Counted from the stretch's first letter, positions 16,379 through 25,768 are shown. The stretch: 64,000 nucleotides of DNA from Lujinxingiaceae bacterium (GCA_013697635.1 JACCWM010000036.1:62001-126000), one strand, 5' to 3'. The notes: generated by a model from the sequence alone, not told the origin. Translations and numbers: made by a program.

Positions 16379-17938
16379 ATGATGGATACTATGATGACCA
16401 CCTCGCTCAAGACAATTCTGGCTCGTTTTCACGCCGAACAGTCGGGCGCAATTGCGCTGTTGTTGATGGCGGCCTGCTTGATCCTCTTCATGATTGCCAT
16501 GGTGCTCTACGACACCGGCCAGTCGGCACGCGACAAGATGGACGTGCAGATCGCCGCCGACCACGGCGCCTTCAGTCACTCCGTGGTCAAGGCGCGCACC
16601 ATGAACATGGTGGCCTACTCCAACACGATCAAGCGCATGATCTACGCCTACGCCAACGTCTATGCGACCGGCTGGGCGGCCTTGCTCGCCCAGTTTGCCA
16701 TCGATAAGGCCTTGTGCTTTAAGCCGTTCTTCCCCGACCCCTCGGCATGTGTGCGCTGGGGTAAAGGACTGGTGATGATCATCGCCGAGGGCATTGAAGC
16801 GGGCTTTACCAACATACGACAGATGATTCCTGGCGGTTCGCGCGCCAAGACTGAGATCGCCGCCCTGGACAAGTATCAGAAGTACATGATCGGTATCACC
16901 CCCTGGTGGGCCTATGTCGAGAACATGGGCCGTGCGATGGGCGCCGGCGCGATGTCCTCGGCTGCATGGCCGCCGCCCACGGGCAATTTGACATGGCTTG
17001 CCGACACCATCACCCAGGTCGCCGGATTCCTCGATGGCTTCGTGGGCACGAGCTTCATGGCCTTGATTCCGGCACACACCAACTCGACCGATGCTCTACC
17101 TTTGAAGCGTCGTGATGCCGACGAGGGCGCCGTTGTCGGCCACATCAGCTACTGCGCCGAATACGTCTTGTCCTTCGAGCAGCTCGTGCTCTCCCTGCAA
17201 TACATGGCTCAGACCGAGAAAATCGGCGGCATGAAGTTGATCTTCGTCGGCCTCTCGATCGTGCCGGCCATCGGCTGCACCGTAGCCGGCTTGATTTATG
17301 GCGGCGATGTGCTCGATTACAAGATCACGGACTCACGCTCCGGGTTGGGCGTCTATTGGGCCGCCCTGGGCGGTGGCGGTTCGACCACCGACAACAAGTG
17401 GCTACAAAACTCGGGCAGCATCACGCTGGCCTATAAGCCACGCTCCGGGCGCAACTCCGATACCGAGGGCCGCAAGCGTTTGCGCTTCGTCAAACAGGAC
17501 TACGGCGGCATTGGCCAGACGATCATCTACAAGAACGAGGGCTACTTTGCGCTCGCTCGAAGCGAGATGATGTACAAAGACGTCAGCATCACGGGCGCCA
17601 TCACCAGCGCAATCTCGGGCAGCGCCAGCAGCGGAAGCGGAGGCTTGACCGGCTTTGCTAGCCGCGTGACCGCACGACCCAATATGTGGAGCCCGGCCTG
17701 GACGGCGCGGCTTCGTCCGATCACCCTGCCCGGTGAGACCTTCGGCGAGACCACCCATGGAGGCAACACGGGCATGGGCGCGATGTTCTTTGACATGGCT
17801 CCCTTCTTGATCGTGAGCGCCGCGCTCGGTCTGTTCAACGACGACTTCGGCGGCCAGTCCGCGATCAACGATTTGCTCTACCTTCACCGCGCAACTTCTG
17901 GTTTTACGCATGACAAGATGGAGGGCATCGCCAAATGA
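16379..17938 (+). CDS. TadG-like pilus assembly protein
   Basis: 519 residues. ATGs at 16379, 16382, 16391 and 16394 are all possible starts. The N-terminus has the short cytosolic lead and a single membrane segment typical of TadG (FHAEQSGAIALLLMAACLIL), followed by a large extracytoplasmic domain with several hydrophobic stretches and Gly/Ser-rich loops. TadG-type proteins are anchored pilus-associated proteins. Its stop overlaps the ATG of the next TadE-like gene by four bases. No ATPase, secretin or prepilin peptidase of the Tad machine is in the window. Confidence 0.7.
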   Translation: MMDTMMTTSLKTILARFHAEQSGAIALLLMAACLILFMIAMVLYDTGQSARDKMDVQIAADHGAFSHSVVKARTMNMVAYSNTIKRMIYAYANVYATGWAALLAQFAIDKALCFKPFFPDPSACVRWGKGLVMIIAEGIEAGFTNIRQMIPGGSRAKTEIAALDKYQKYMIGITPWWAYVENMGRAMGAGAMSSAAWPPPTGNLTWLADTITQVAGFLDGFVGTSFMALIPAHTNSTDALPLKRRDADEGAVVGHISYCAEYVLSFEQLVLSLQYMAQTEKIGGMKLIFVGLSIVPAIGCTVAGLIYGGDVLDYKITDSRSGLGVYWAALGGGGSTTDNKWLQNSGSITLAYKPRSGRNSDTEGRKRLRFVKQDYGGIGQTIIYKNEGYFALARSEMMYKDVSITGAITSAISGSASSGSGGLTGFASRVTARPNMWSPAWTARLRPITLPGETFGETTHGGNTGMGAMFFDMAPFLIVSAALGLFNDDFGGQSAINDLLYLHRATSGFTHDKMEGIAK

Positions 17939-18972
17939 AAACCCAGTGGCTGCCAGTTCTACAATCCTTTCGCAAAGCGATCGCACAATCGAAGCTTCGA
18001 GACGACGAGCGCGGCTCGGCGATGACCGAATTCATCATGTGCCTGCCTGTCTTCATCCTGATCTTTGCCGGCGTGCTCGACCTATACAAGGTCAATCAGC
18101 AGGGCCTCGAGGTCAAATCGGCGGCCGCGGCCGTAACCATGGCTGACGCGATCTCGATCCAGACCACGCTCAGCGGCAACATGGATCACATGAACCCGCT
18201 CAGCTCTGGCATCAGCGACTTGATCGGCGGAAATTACAGCGGCATGGCCGACGCCATCCTCAACGGCGCCAGCGCCGGCGGTATCTACATCGACTCCGGG
18301 CTCAAGGCCTCCCTGGCCGATGTCGTGCTGCCCGTCAGCCCCTCGCCCAAGTTCACCCTTGCCAGCATCATGGGCACCACGACGGCAGAAGACGGCAACA
18401 ACCTGTATTCCTACAATCTGCTCAACGATCTGGTCAACTTCGAGAGCCAGGCCTTTACCAGTGGCAGCTTTGCTGGCATCACCAGCGGCATCCTCTCGGC
18501 CACGGGAGCGCGCCCGGGCATTGTCGCCGGCATTCGCTACGGAGCAGCCCGCGGTGAAAAATCCAAGACCACCAACGGCAATTTCGGCAGCTACGAAATG
18601 GGCGCGCGCTACACTCTGCCGGCACCGACGATGCCCACCCATCGCTTCTTCAGCGTGGCGATGACCCGTCTTGAGTTTGCCCGCTCCAATCCCTACGACA
18701 AGACGATCGTCGTCTTCAACTACGAGGCCGACACCTCCGGCGGCGACTCGGTGCCCTCCAACGAGGCCGACAACTGCGCCCAGGGCGCACAGAACTACGA
18801 ATCCTGCATCAATGCAAACGCCACCGACGAGAACGGCGCCGCACAGTGTCCGGGCGCCAATTGCCCGTGCAGTTTGGACGACTACGGCGTCACCGACGAT
18901 TGCGCGGGCGGCGGAAACCCCTTGAGCGGCTTCTTTGGCAGCTGGGATCCCAACAACCCCAACGGTCCCTGA
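17935..18972 (+). CDS. TadE-like pseudopilin-family protein
   Basis: 345 residues. The N-terminal segment DERGSAMTEFIMCLPVFILIF is a classic TadE/F motif: a Gly followed by a Glu at position +5, then a hydrophobic helix. The extracytoplasmic region is Ser/Gly/Ala-rich. The C-terminal ~70 residues hold several Cys (NCAQG, ESCINA, CPGANCPCS, DDCAGGG), probably disulfide-bonded. Overlaps the upstream TadG-like gene by ATGA, so translation is coupled. It is likely a minor pseudopilin or exposed subunit. Confidence 0.72.
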   Translation: MKTQWLPVLQSFRKAIAQSKLRDDERGSAMTEFIMCLPVFILIFAGVLDLYKVNQQGLEVKSAAAAVTMADAISIQTTLSGNMDHMNPLSSGISDLIGGNYSGMADAILNGASAGGIYIDSGLKASLADVVLPVSPSPKFTLASIMGTTTAEDGNNLYSYNLLNDLVNFESQAFTSGSFAGITSGILSATGARPGIVAGIRYGAARGEKSKTTNGNFGSYEMGARYTLPAPTMPTHRFFSVAMTRLEFARSNPYDKTIVVFNYEADTSGGDSVPSNEADNCAQGAQNYESCINANATDENGAAQCPGANCPCSLDDYGVTDDCAGGGNPLSGFFGSWDPNNPNGP

Positions 18973-19027
18973 ACGATTGCCATTGTCTTTTGACCATTTG
19001 AGATTCGCGTTACACGCGGAGTTACCT

Positions 19028-20059
19028 ATGAAACACGTTCTGCTAGCCCTGCTCAAGCTCACCGCTGCCGGCTCTGTCATCGCGACCATCGCCTGGCTTG
19101 TGCTCGTGACCTCGCCTGAAGGTGAGGTCGCCCAGCCGGCACAGGCGGTCATCTTCGACTTGTTCGGTGGTGCCGACTCCAGCGCCGAGTTCGGCAAGGT
19201 GATCGCCAACTCCGGTCTCGAGCCCCGCCCCTACAAATACAACGGCAACGTCATGTTCTTTGCCGCTGGCGAGACCGAGAAGAGCCCAAGTGACGTGCTC
19301 GACTACTACCAACGCGAGTTCGTTGCGCGCGGCATCAACAAGAAAAACCACAAGGACACCACGCCCATGAAGGGCGCGCTCGCCCAGTCCTTTTTGCCCG
19401 GGGCTGACAACGCCCGCGCGCTCGATGACGCTGACCCCGCCTCCAAGGCCATCTTGGCCGGCGAGATCGTGCCCTTTCAAACCGGCTCCGATTACGTCGC
19501 CATGGGCGGCATGGTGCTCAGTGACGCCAAACTCAGCAACGAGCAGCGCCTCGAAAAAATGCTCGAAGAGGACAAGTACGACTACGAAGCCAAGTTCAAG
19601 GGCTTTCGCTGGGTCGATGCTGCCTACGATCGCGATGTCAAACGTACTCAGATCACGGCCGTCTGGACCGACAATGACTTTGACGCCGCCAAAATGAACG
19701 GCACCGCCTTCGTCGAAGAGCCTGGCGATCCGGAGATCCCGGCCTGTATCGGTTGCTATCGCGACTTTCGCGTCGAGAGCCTCTCACCCAAAGAGCGCTT
19801 CAGCGCCAATCAGTTTCGCACCACCACCGCGCTCGACACCACGAACAATTTCTACACCGTGGCCATGGAAAAGCGCGGCTGGAAGCTCTCCGGTGCCCAG
19901 CCGGCGCTCGACAAGCTCGCCAAGTTCATCCCCGAGCTCGCCGACATCAATCAAGAAGGCCGCATGCTCGACCTCGAGCGCGGCGACAGCAACATCAGCA
20001 TCGTCATGGTCCCCAACGACGATGGCTCCACGCGCGTCTTCACGCTGCAGGCCCACTAG
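19028..20059 (+). CDS. Membrane-anchored hypothetical protein of the Tad-like operon
   Basis: 343 residues. The start at 19028 has GGAG six bases upstream. One N-terminal membrane segment (LLKLTAAGSVIATIAWLVLV) anchors a long extracytoplasmic domain without recognised motifs, apart from a CIGC pair near the middle. It contains two similar halves of alpha/beta character (DVLDYYQREFVARGINK and NNFYTVAMEKRGWKLSG), suggesting an internal duplication. Position as last gene of the pseudopilin operon suggests a part in that machine. No family recognised. Confidence 0.68.
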   Translation: MKHVLLALLKLTAAGSVIATIAWLVLVTSPEGEVAQPAQAVIFDLFGGADSSAEFGKVIANSGLEPRPYKYNGNVMFFAAGETEKSPSDVLDYYQREFVARGINKKNHKDTTPMKGALAQSFLPGADNARALDDADPASKAILAGEIVPFQTGSDYVAMGGMVLSDAKLSNEQRLEKMLEEDKYDYEAKFKGFRWVDAAYDRDVKRTQITAVWTDNDFDAAKMNGTAFVEEPGDPEIPACIGCYRDFRVESLSPKERFSANQFRTTTALDTTNNFYTVAMEKRGWKLSGAQPALDKLAKFIPELADINQEGRMLDLERGDSNISIVMVPNDDGSTRVFTLQAH

Positions 20060-20065
20060 AGCCTG

Positions 20066-21043
20066 TCACTTACCCGCTTCCCAGATCCCGGGAAGCGGCG
20101 CCTCGACCACGAGACGTCGGCCATCGAGCGGATGTTCGAGGCCAATTTTCCAGGCATGCAACGCGTGGCGGGCAAAGGGCAAGCGCGAGAGCAGCGCTTG
20201 GTCCTCGGGCTGCGCGCAGATCGCCATGAAAAACGCATCGTCCATGCTGTAGAGCTTGTCGCCGGCAATCGGCGTGCCCTCCATGGCCAGGTGGACGCGG
20301 ATCTGATGCTGGCGACCGGTCTCGATGGCCACTTCGAGGTCGGCCATCGGCCCAAAAGCGTGGCGGATACGCCGGATCACCTTCACATGCGTGGTCGCCT
20401 CGAGTTCTCCACGTCCCATGCGCACACTCAAGACGCTGTTGTGGTCCTGACCCAGCGGCGTCTTGAGCGTGGCGCTCATGCCCCGCTGCCAGCGCCCCTG
20501 CGGATCGAGCACCAGCGCACGGTAGATCTTGTCCGGGTGAGTCGTGGCAAACATGCCCCGCAGCCGGGCCACATAGGCCGTACGAGCCGCGCACACCAGC
20601 ACCCCGCTCGTCTCCCGGTCGATGCGATGCACGGGCTCAGCGTTTGCGTAGCCCTTGCGGCGCAGAAAGTGTGTGATCGTATTGAGCCGCGTCGAGGCGC
20701 TCTCGTGCACGAGCATGCCCGCCGGCTTGTTGACCACCAGCATCACCTCGTCCTCGTAGAGCAGCGAGGCCTCGCCGTCTTGGACGAGCTCGGGCTCGAG
20801 CGTTTGGCGCAAGATCACCACATCGTCCATATGCAGGCGCATCGCCGCCTTGGGCCGGCGCGCGGGCACGAGCTCGATATTTCCATGGCGAATGATCTCG
20901 CCGGCAAAGGTGCGCGAGATGCGCGGGATGCGGCTGGTCAGGAACTGATCGAGGCGCCAGCCCACGTAGTTCTGGTCGACCAAAAAATGGCGCTCGCGCA
21001 CGTTCTCCTGGGGCGAGCGCTCCTCATCGTCATTGACTGCCAT
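20066..21043 (-). CDS. RluA-family pseudouridine synthase
   Basis: 325 residues. An N-terminal S4-like RNA-binding region (WRLDQFLTSRIPRISRT) is followed by the RluA catalytic domain. The catalytic aspartate is D142 in HRIDRETSG. VVNKPAGMLVH and GRQHQIRVHL are the other family motifs. It isomerises uridine to pseudouridine in rRNA or tRNA; the exact site cannot be told. It runs convergently toward the pseudopilin operon with a six-base gap. Confidence 0.9.
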   Translation of the reverse strand: MAVNDDEERSPQENVRERHFLVDQNYVGWRLDQFLTSRIPRISRTFAGEIIRHGNIELVPARRPKAAMRLHMDDVVILRQTLEPELVQDGEASLLYEDEVMLVVNKPAGMLVHESASTRLNTITHFLRRKGYANAEPVHRIDRETSGVLVCAARTAYVARLRGMFATTHPDKIYRALVLDPQGRWQRGMSATLKTPLGQDHNSVLSVRMGRGELEATTHVKVIRRIRHAFGPMADLEVAIETGRQHQIRVHLAMEGTPIAGDKLYSMDDAFFMAICAQPEDQALLSRLPFARHALHAWKIGLEHPLDGRRLVVEAPLPGIWEAGK

Positions 21044-21280
21044 CTTCGGCCTAACTCCAAAAAGTGCCTCCCATCTGCCTACTCCTCGCCAGGTGTCCGC
21101 GTCCGAGCCCTTTACGCGGACACTTGGAAGGTTGATGCGACCCGTGCAGCGTCAATGCTGGGCTACCTACTTGCGCACGGTCGTAAACGTCCCGACAGAT
21201 TTTCCTATTCGCATCGGCGACTCCAGGCATTGAGTTGAATTTAGTTCGGCAACACGCTCATTATGGTGCCGATCCAAGAA

Positions 21281-21316
21281 AAAAGGAAATGCCGGGTTTT
21301 CCCGGCACTTCCTTTT
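21281..21316 (-). terminator. Terminator hairpin after tRNA-Ala
   Basis: AAAAGGAA-TGCCGGG pairs with CCCGGCA-TTCCTTTT across a TTTT loop with one bulged base on each side. It lies two bases 3' of tRNA-Ala on the minus strand. Confidence 0.75.
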
Positions 21317-21318
21317 AG

Positions 21319-21391
<73 letters not shown>

Positions 21392-21407
21392 GCATTCAGT
21401 CGAATAT

Positions 21408-21436
21408 TAGCTAAACCCTTTCTTGGCGGTGGTCAA
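21408..21436 (-). promoter_or_regulatory. Putative promoter of tRNA-Ala
   Basis: On the minus strand TTGACC (21436-21431) and TAGCTA (21413-21408) are 17 bases apart, ending 17 bases before the tRNA 5' end. The -10 box is only a moderate match. Confidence 0.5.
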
Positions 21437-21490
21437 GTCTCGCATCTTTGGCGCGTGGTGCACTGCGCAATCCGCCCCCTCTGTAGCGCG

Positions 21491-22483
21491 CTAGCGCGCG
21501 CCGGCCAGCCGCTGCACTTCCTGGCGCAACGCGGCGATGTCGGCCAGGTAGCTAGCGCGGCGCTCGCCGCCGGCGATCTCGAGCTGATGGCGGCGAAAGG
21601 CCAGCAAGGTTGCGGCCTTGATGTAAGGCTCTTTGGGAATGTGCGGGGCGAGCCAGTCGCTGCGCCGGCGCCGTGTCCAGTAGGGGATGATCTCGGCGTG
21701 GGCCATGGGGATGGTGCCGGCCTCGGCCTCGGAGCGAAGGTAGCGGCGGATAAAATCGTGCTCGCGCTTGAGCGAGAGCTGGGTGAGCAAGAACATCATG
21801 AAGGAGGCGGCGATGACGAGCAGCATACCGAGCAGGACGAACAGGGGCTGGGCGTCGCCAAAGCCCGTCATCTGGGAGAAGGTCGCCAGGGCGTTCCAGA
21901 TCGCGTGGTTGAGCACGGCCAGCATAAAACCCAACAGCGGGAAGATCGCCCAGCGCGCCGCGCCCGATCGGTGGCGAACCCAGCCTATCGACATGCCCAA
22001 GATCGCGCTCGAAATGCAGTGCACGAGCGCGGTGAACAGTGTGCGGATTACGACGATCGTAAAGAAGGCCGCCATCCCGTCTTCAACCGCGTTGACGAAG
22101 TAGATCAGGTTCTCCAGCGCCGCAAAGCCAAGACCTGCTGCAGCGCCGTAGATCAGACCGTCGGTCTCGTTGTCGATGTGTTTGGTGAGCAGCAGGGGCA
22201 AGAAGATCAGCCCCTTGGTGAACTCCTCGGTCAAGGGCGCGATCACCACGGCGCCAACGATCTCGACGATGTCAGCCGCGACGAACAGACCGACCGTCTC
22301 GGCCAGGATCACGCTGAAGAGAACACCCAGGCAGGTGCCGCCAACTGCGCCCCAGATAAAGGTGAGGACCACGAGCCAGAAGGGCTCGCGCTCGTAGCGG
22401 TCGAGCCACCAGATAAAGAGCAGGTAGCAAACCACCACGAAGGTGGCGAGCGATACGGCGGCCAGAACGACGACGATCTCCAT
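21491..22483 (-). CDS. PrsW-family intramembrane metalloprotease
   Basis: 330 residues with about eight membrane segments. Family motifs are present: EExxK (E86, E87, K90 in PLTEEFTKG), the GFAALEN motif (E124, N125) and histidines in ALVHCISS and LNHAIWN that would bind the metal. PrsW in Bacillus cleaves an anti-sigma factor; no sigma/anti-sigma pair is in this window, so the substrate is unknown. The soluble C-terminal tail (about 250-330) is charged and coiled-coil-like. Confidence 0.85.
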   Translation of the reverse strand: MEIVVVLAAVSLATFVVVCYLLFIWWLDRYEREPFWLVVLTFIWGAVGGTCLGVLFSVILAETVGLFVAADIVEIVGAVVIAPLTEEFTKGLIFLPLLLTKHIDNETDGLIYGAAAGLGFAALENLIYFVNAVEDGMAAFFTIVVIRTLFTALVHCISSAILGMSIGWVRHRSGAARWAIFPLLGFMLAVLNHAIWNALATFSQMTGFGDAQPLFVLLGMLLVIAASFMMFLLTQLSLKREHDFIRRYLRSEAEAGTIPMAHAEIIPYWTRRRRSDWLAPHIPKEPYIKAATLLAFRRHQLEIAGGERRASYLADIAALRQEVQRLAGAR

Positions 22484-22540
22484 AGGACCTCAGCTCAGCC
22501 GCCGGATCCCAGGCCGTATGCCTGCTACATTCGGGGCGAA

Positions 22541-23545
22541 TTAACGCGACTTGTCGCGGGCCACGCTCTCTTCGACGGGCTCATCGGCTCTGGCCAGCTC
22601 GTTTTCCTTTGAGAGCACGTCCACGGCCAGCTCGGGCAGCTTTTCGAACTGGCGCTCCAGGCCGCGAACCACGTGCAACATGCCCTGGCCTTCGGGCAGG
22701 TCGGGATTCTCGCCGTAGAGCAGGATGTAGCGCGCCGTGTTGATCTGGCGGATGTAATAACCCTTGACGTCACGCACCGAGTTTACGGCATATTCAATGA
22801 CACCGCCAACCGCAAGTGTGCCGACCAGACCGCCGGCAAAACCTACAGCACCCACCCAACCGGGCACCTCGAAGCGGCCCAACTTGAGCAGCGAGCGACG
22901 GTAGAAGTCCAAGTGGCGCTTGTAGACCTCGCCGGCGGCCTCGGTACCCACGCCGCCCAAGAAGGTGACCTTGCCAAAGAGCACATAGCCGAGCGTCGCC
23001 GGCAGACCGATGCGAACGCCCGAGCGAATCGCCTGGGCCAGGAGCGGATCGTGAGCGATCTCTTTTTCCATCTGCGTGACCAGGCGCGCGCGCACCTGAT
23101 CGATCTCGCTGTGCTGTTGACCGGCGAGCTCGGCCGAGCGCTCCGCGAGCGTGCTCCACTGCTCCTCCTCGAACTCGGCAAACAGGCGCTTGAGCAGGCT
23201 CTCGAGCTCTTCGGAGCTGACCACCTCGCGCTCAAAGGCTTCGGTGAGCTGGTCGTGGGTAAAGGTCGAGGTCGAAAAGTCCGGCCCACCAACGGTCTTG
23301 GAGACACCGGCGGCCAGGTTTCGCGCCGAGATGAACACGTCGCCAAGGCCTGTGCGCGGGCCCATGCTGCGTGCCATGGTCTTTCGAAAGCTCTTGAGGT
23401 GACGGTCGACAAATCCCGGAACGCGCGCGATCGCCTCGTCAAAGAACGTGTTGATCTGGGTCTCGAAGCGCTCCTCCCAGGCACTGGCCTCGTCGCCCTC
23501 ACTGGTGTCGATCGTCCCATTCTTCAAAGATTCGATGTCGCTCAT
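22541..23545 (-). CDS. Hypothetical membrane-associated protein
   Basis: 334 residues, no family recognised. The first ~190 residues are charged and helical (coiled-coil-like around LESLLKRLFAEFEEEQWSTL). Two hydrophobic stretches follow, one around LPATLGYVLFGKVTFLGGVG and one around VPGWVGAVGFAGGLVGTLAVGG. The C-terminus is acidic. No signal peptide. It lies between a PrsW-like protease gene and the aminotransferase/dapD pair, all on the minus strand, but gaps of 46-57 bases leave operon membership uncertain. Confidence 0.68.
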   Translation of the reverse strand: MSDIESLKNGTIDTSEGDEASAWEERFETQINTFFDEAIARVPGFVDRHLKSFRKTMARSMGPRTGLGDVFISARNLAAGVSKTVGGPDFSTSTFTHDQLTEAFEREVVSSEELESLLKRLFAEFEEEQWSTLAERSAELAGQQHSEIDQVRARLVTQMEKEIAHDPLLAQAIRSGVRIGLPATLGYVLFGKVTFLGGVGTEAAGEVYKRHLDFYRRSLLKLGRFEVPGWVGAVGFAGGLVGTLAVGGVIEYAVNSVRDVKGYYIRQINTARYILLYGENPDLPEGQGMLHVVRGLERQFEKLPELAVDVLSKENELARADEPVEESVARDKSR

Positions 23546-23591
23546 ATCTAAAAACCTCGTGGTGGGTGTTCAACTCTCAAGGTGTACGCCA

Positions 23592-24734
23592 CTAAAAGAA
23601 GCCCTTCAAGCGCCGCAGTGCCTCGCCCAGGCGAGCCTCGTCAAGCGTGTAGGCGATGCGCAAAAAGCCCTCGCCGCCGCTCCCAAATCCTGATCCCGGA
23701 ATGGTCACGACATTGGCCTCGTCGAGCACACGGTAGGCCAATTGCAGGGAAGTACCAAGGGTGTTCGCATGGGCGCGCACATCGAGAAAGAGGTAGAATG
23801 CGCCCAACGGCTCTGCAAAATCGACACCGGGGATCGCCCGGCAAGCGGCGATCGTCTGCGCACGCCGGCGCTCGAACACCGCCAGGGTCTCGGCGACCAG
23901 GCGCTCATGGTGCTTCAAAGCCACCACGGCCGCCACCTGCGCCGGCGTCGGCGCGCACGTCACCATGTGCTGATGCAGCGGCTTGAGGCCCTCGACGAGC
24001 CCTTCGGGCCCCAAAAGCCAGCCCAGTCGCCAGCCCATCATGTGGTGGCTCTTCGAGAGCCCACCGAGCTTGACGCCCCCATCGCGGTGCTCGCCAAAAT
24101 CGAGCGGGGAGTGGTGGCGATCGCCGTAGATGTAATCCTCGTAGATCTCGTCGCTGATCCAGGCAATGCCCCGCCCGGCCACCAGATCGAGCACGGCCTT
24201 TAGATCATCTCGCCCAAAGATCGCCCCGGTGGGGTTGGACGGCGAGTTGAGGATGATCGCGCGCGTCTTGGGCGTGAGCGCACGCTCGACAGCCTCGGCC
24301 TCGAGGCGCCAACCCTTCGCGCAGTCGAGCCGGTAGGGCACCGGCCGCCCGCCGGCGGCGCGAACGAGATTGGGATAGGCCGGAAACCCCGGCTCGGGCA
24401 CGAGCACGTCGTCGCCCGCGTCAATCATCCCAAAGATCGCCACAGCCAAAGCCTGCTGCACCCCGCACGTGATCATCACCCGAGCCGCGTCGACGCCGTA
24501 GTGGCTGGCGACGGCCTCACGGGTTGGGCCAAGACCCAGATTGGCGCTGTAGGGGGCGGCGCCAGCGGCGATGTGGGCGGCTACGGCCTCTCGCACCTCA
24601 GAGGCGACGAGCAAATCCGGCTGGCCAAGACCTAGATCGAGGCTGTCTGGGCGAGCACGCTCGCGCAGGGTGCGGATCAGGGTCGGCTCGATCGCCGAGG
24701 CGCATTGGGAGAGGGCTAGAAGGGGTTGGGTCAT
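23592..24734 (-). CDS. PLP-dependent class I/II aminotransferase, candidate DapC
   Basis: 380 residues of fold-type I aminotransferase. Visible signatures: LNSPSNPTGAIF, the cofactor Asp in WISDEIYEDY, the PLP lysine in GGLSKSHHMMGWRLGW and the C-terminal Arg in FLRIAYTLDE. It follows dapD by three bases on the same strand. DapD makes N-succinyl-2-amino-6-ketopimelate, which needs an aminotransferase (DapC) next, so this is a reasonable candidate for that step in lysine/diaminopimelate synthesis. The assignment is by context; aspartate- or other aminotransferase activity cannot be excluded. Confidence 0.85.
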   Translation of the reverse strand: MTQPLLALSQCASAIEPTLIRTLRERARPDSLDLGLGQPDLLVASEVREAVAAHIAAGAAPYSANLGLGPTREAVASHYGVDAARVMITCGVQQALAVAIFGMIDAGDDVLVPEPGFPAYPNLVRAAGGRPVPYRLDCAKGWRLEAEAVERALTPKTRAIILNSPSNPTGAIFGRDDLKAVLDLVAGRGIAWISDEIYEDYIYGDRHHSPLDFGEHRDGGVKLGGLSKSHHMMGWRLGWLLGPEGLVEGLKPLHQHMVTCAPTPAQVAAVVALKHHERLVAETLAVFERRRAQTIAACRAIPGVDFAEPLGAFYLFLDVRAHANTLGTSLQLAYRVLDEANVVTIPGSGFGSGGEGFLRIAYTLDEARLGEALRRLKGFF

Positions 24735-24737
24735 GTC

Positions 24738-25601
24738 TTAGCGCAGCAGCTCTTCGAGCGCTGCGCTCGCGTCGGTCTTCTCGTCGCGGTACTTGATGAT
24801 CAACAACGTGGCCATGTGCAGGCCGTGGCTCTCGGCGAACTCGCCGCGGGCCGGGCGGCTGCCGGGGATCACGACGGCGCCGGGCGGGATCACCAGCGGG
24901 GCGTCGGCCGTGGCGCGGTAGATTTGCTGGTGGACCAGATCGTAGACGGGAGTGCTGGCCGTGATCACGGCGCCAGCACCGATGACCGCGCCGCGCCCGA
25001 CCTGAACGCCTTCGTAGAGGCCGGTGTTGCCGCCGACGAGCACGTTGTCACCAATCACGACTGGTGCCTGGCCGATGGGCTCGAGCACGCCGCCGATCTG
25101 GGCGCCGGCTGAGAGATGCACGCCTTTGCCGATCTGGGCGCAACTGCCGACCAGGGCATGGGAGTCGATCATGGTGGCGTCGTCGACATAGGCGCCGACG
25201 TTGACGAAGGCCGGGGGCATCATCGTGACGTTGCGCCCGATGAAGGCGCCGCGGCGAACGGAGTTGCCGCCAGGGACGATGCGAATGTTGCGCTCGACGG
25301 CGGCCAGGCGCTGGGCCGGGTAGGTGTGCTTGTCGCTGAACTGCAGAGTGTCGTCGTCGCCGCCAAAGACGCGGTTGTGGCCGAGGCGAAAGCCCAGCAA
25401 GATGCCCTTTTTGACGCCTGCGACGGCCTGCCAACGGCCCTGGGCATCACCCTCGATCGGGCGCGCGGCGCGAAGCCTGCCGGCCTCGAGCTCGAGCAAG
25501 AAGGCATCGAAGAGCTCGCGCTCCTTGTCGCCGAGTTCGCCGGTCGGCAGCGCGTAGATTCGCTCGATCTCGTTGAGTATGTCGCCTGCGTCGTATCCCA
25601 T
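24738..25601 (-). CDS. dapD: Tetrahydrodipicolinate N-succinyltransferase
   Basis: 287 residues from the ATG at 25601 (AGGTGG just upstream; a TTG at 25631 is also in frame). The central left-handed beta-helix of hexapeptide repeats is clear (GAFIGRNVTMMPPAFVNVGA, VLVGGNTGLYEG). The N-terminal domain includes a GVKKGILLGFRLG stretch. It succinylates tetrahydrodipicolinate in the succinylase branch to meso-diaminopimelate and lysine. The partner aminotransferase gene follows after three bases. Confidence 0.93.
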   Translation of the reverse strand: MGYDAGDILNEIERIYALPTGELGDKERELFDAFLLELEAGRLRAARPIEGDAQGRWQAVAGVKKGILLGFRLGHNRVFGGDDDTLQFSDKHTYPAQRLAAVERNIRIVPGGNSVRRGAFIGRNVTMMPPAFVNVGAYVDDATMIDSHALVGSCAQIGKGVHLSAGAQIGGVLEPIGQAPVVIGDNVLVGGNTGLYEGVQVGRGAVIGAGAVITASTPVYDLVHQQIYRATADAPLVIPPGAVVIPGSRPARGEFAESHGLHMATLLIIKYRDEKTDASAALEELLR

Positions 25602-25679
25602 CACCACCACCTGATCTGTAATAAAGGTCAACTTGTGCGCCGCGCGACAGACCTTAGAGCCGGGGCGCTAAAATGACAA

Positions 25680-25729
25680 TGGCCACGTCTCGCCCCGCTC
25701 ATTTCGAAGCGGGGCGTACAACGTGGCCA
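25680..25729. repeat. Nested inverted repeat between secG and dapD
   Basis: Outer arms TGGCCACGT (25680-25688) and ACGTGGCCA (25721-25729) enclose inner arms CGCCCCGCT (25691-25699) and AGCGGGGCG (25708-25716) with an 8-base loop. This makes an interrupted 18-bp stem. No T-run follows on either strand, so it is not a simple terminator. It lies 3' of secG and upstream of dapD on the minus strand and may be an attenuator, mRNA stabiliser or processing site. Confidence 0.85.
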
Positions 25730-25768
25730 GATTCAAAACCTTGGCGTTTCAACTTGCCTGGCGCGTGC

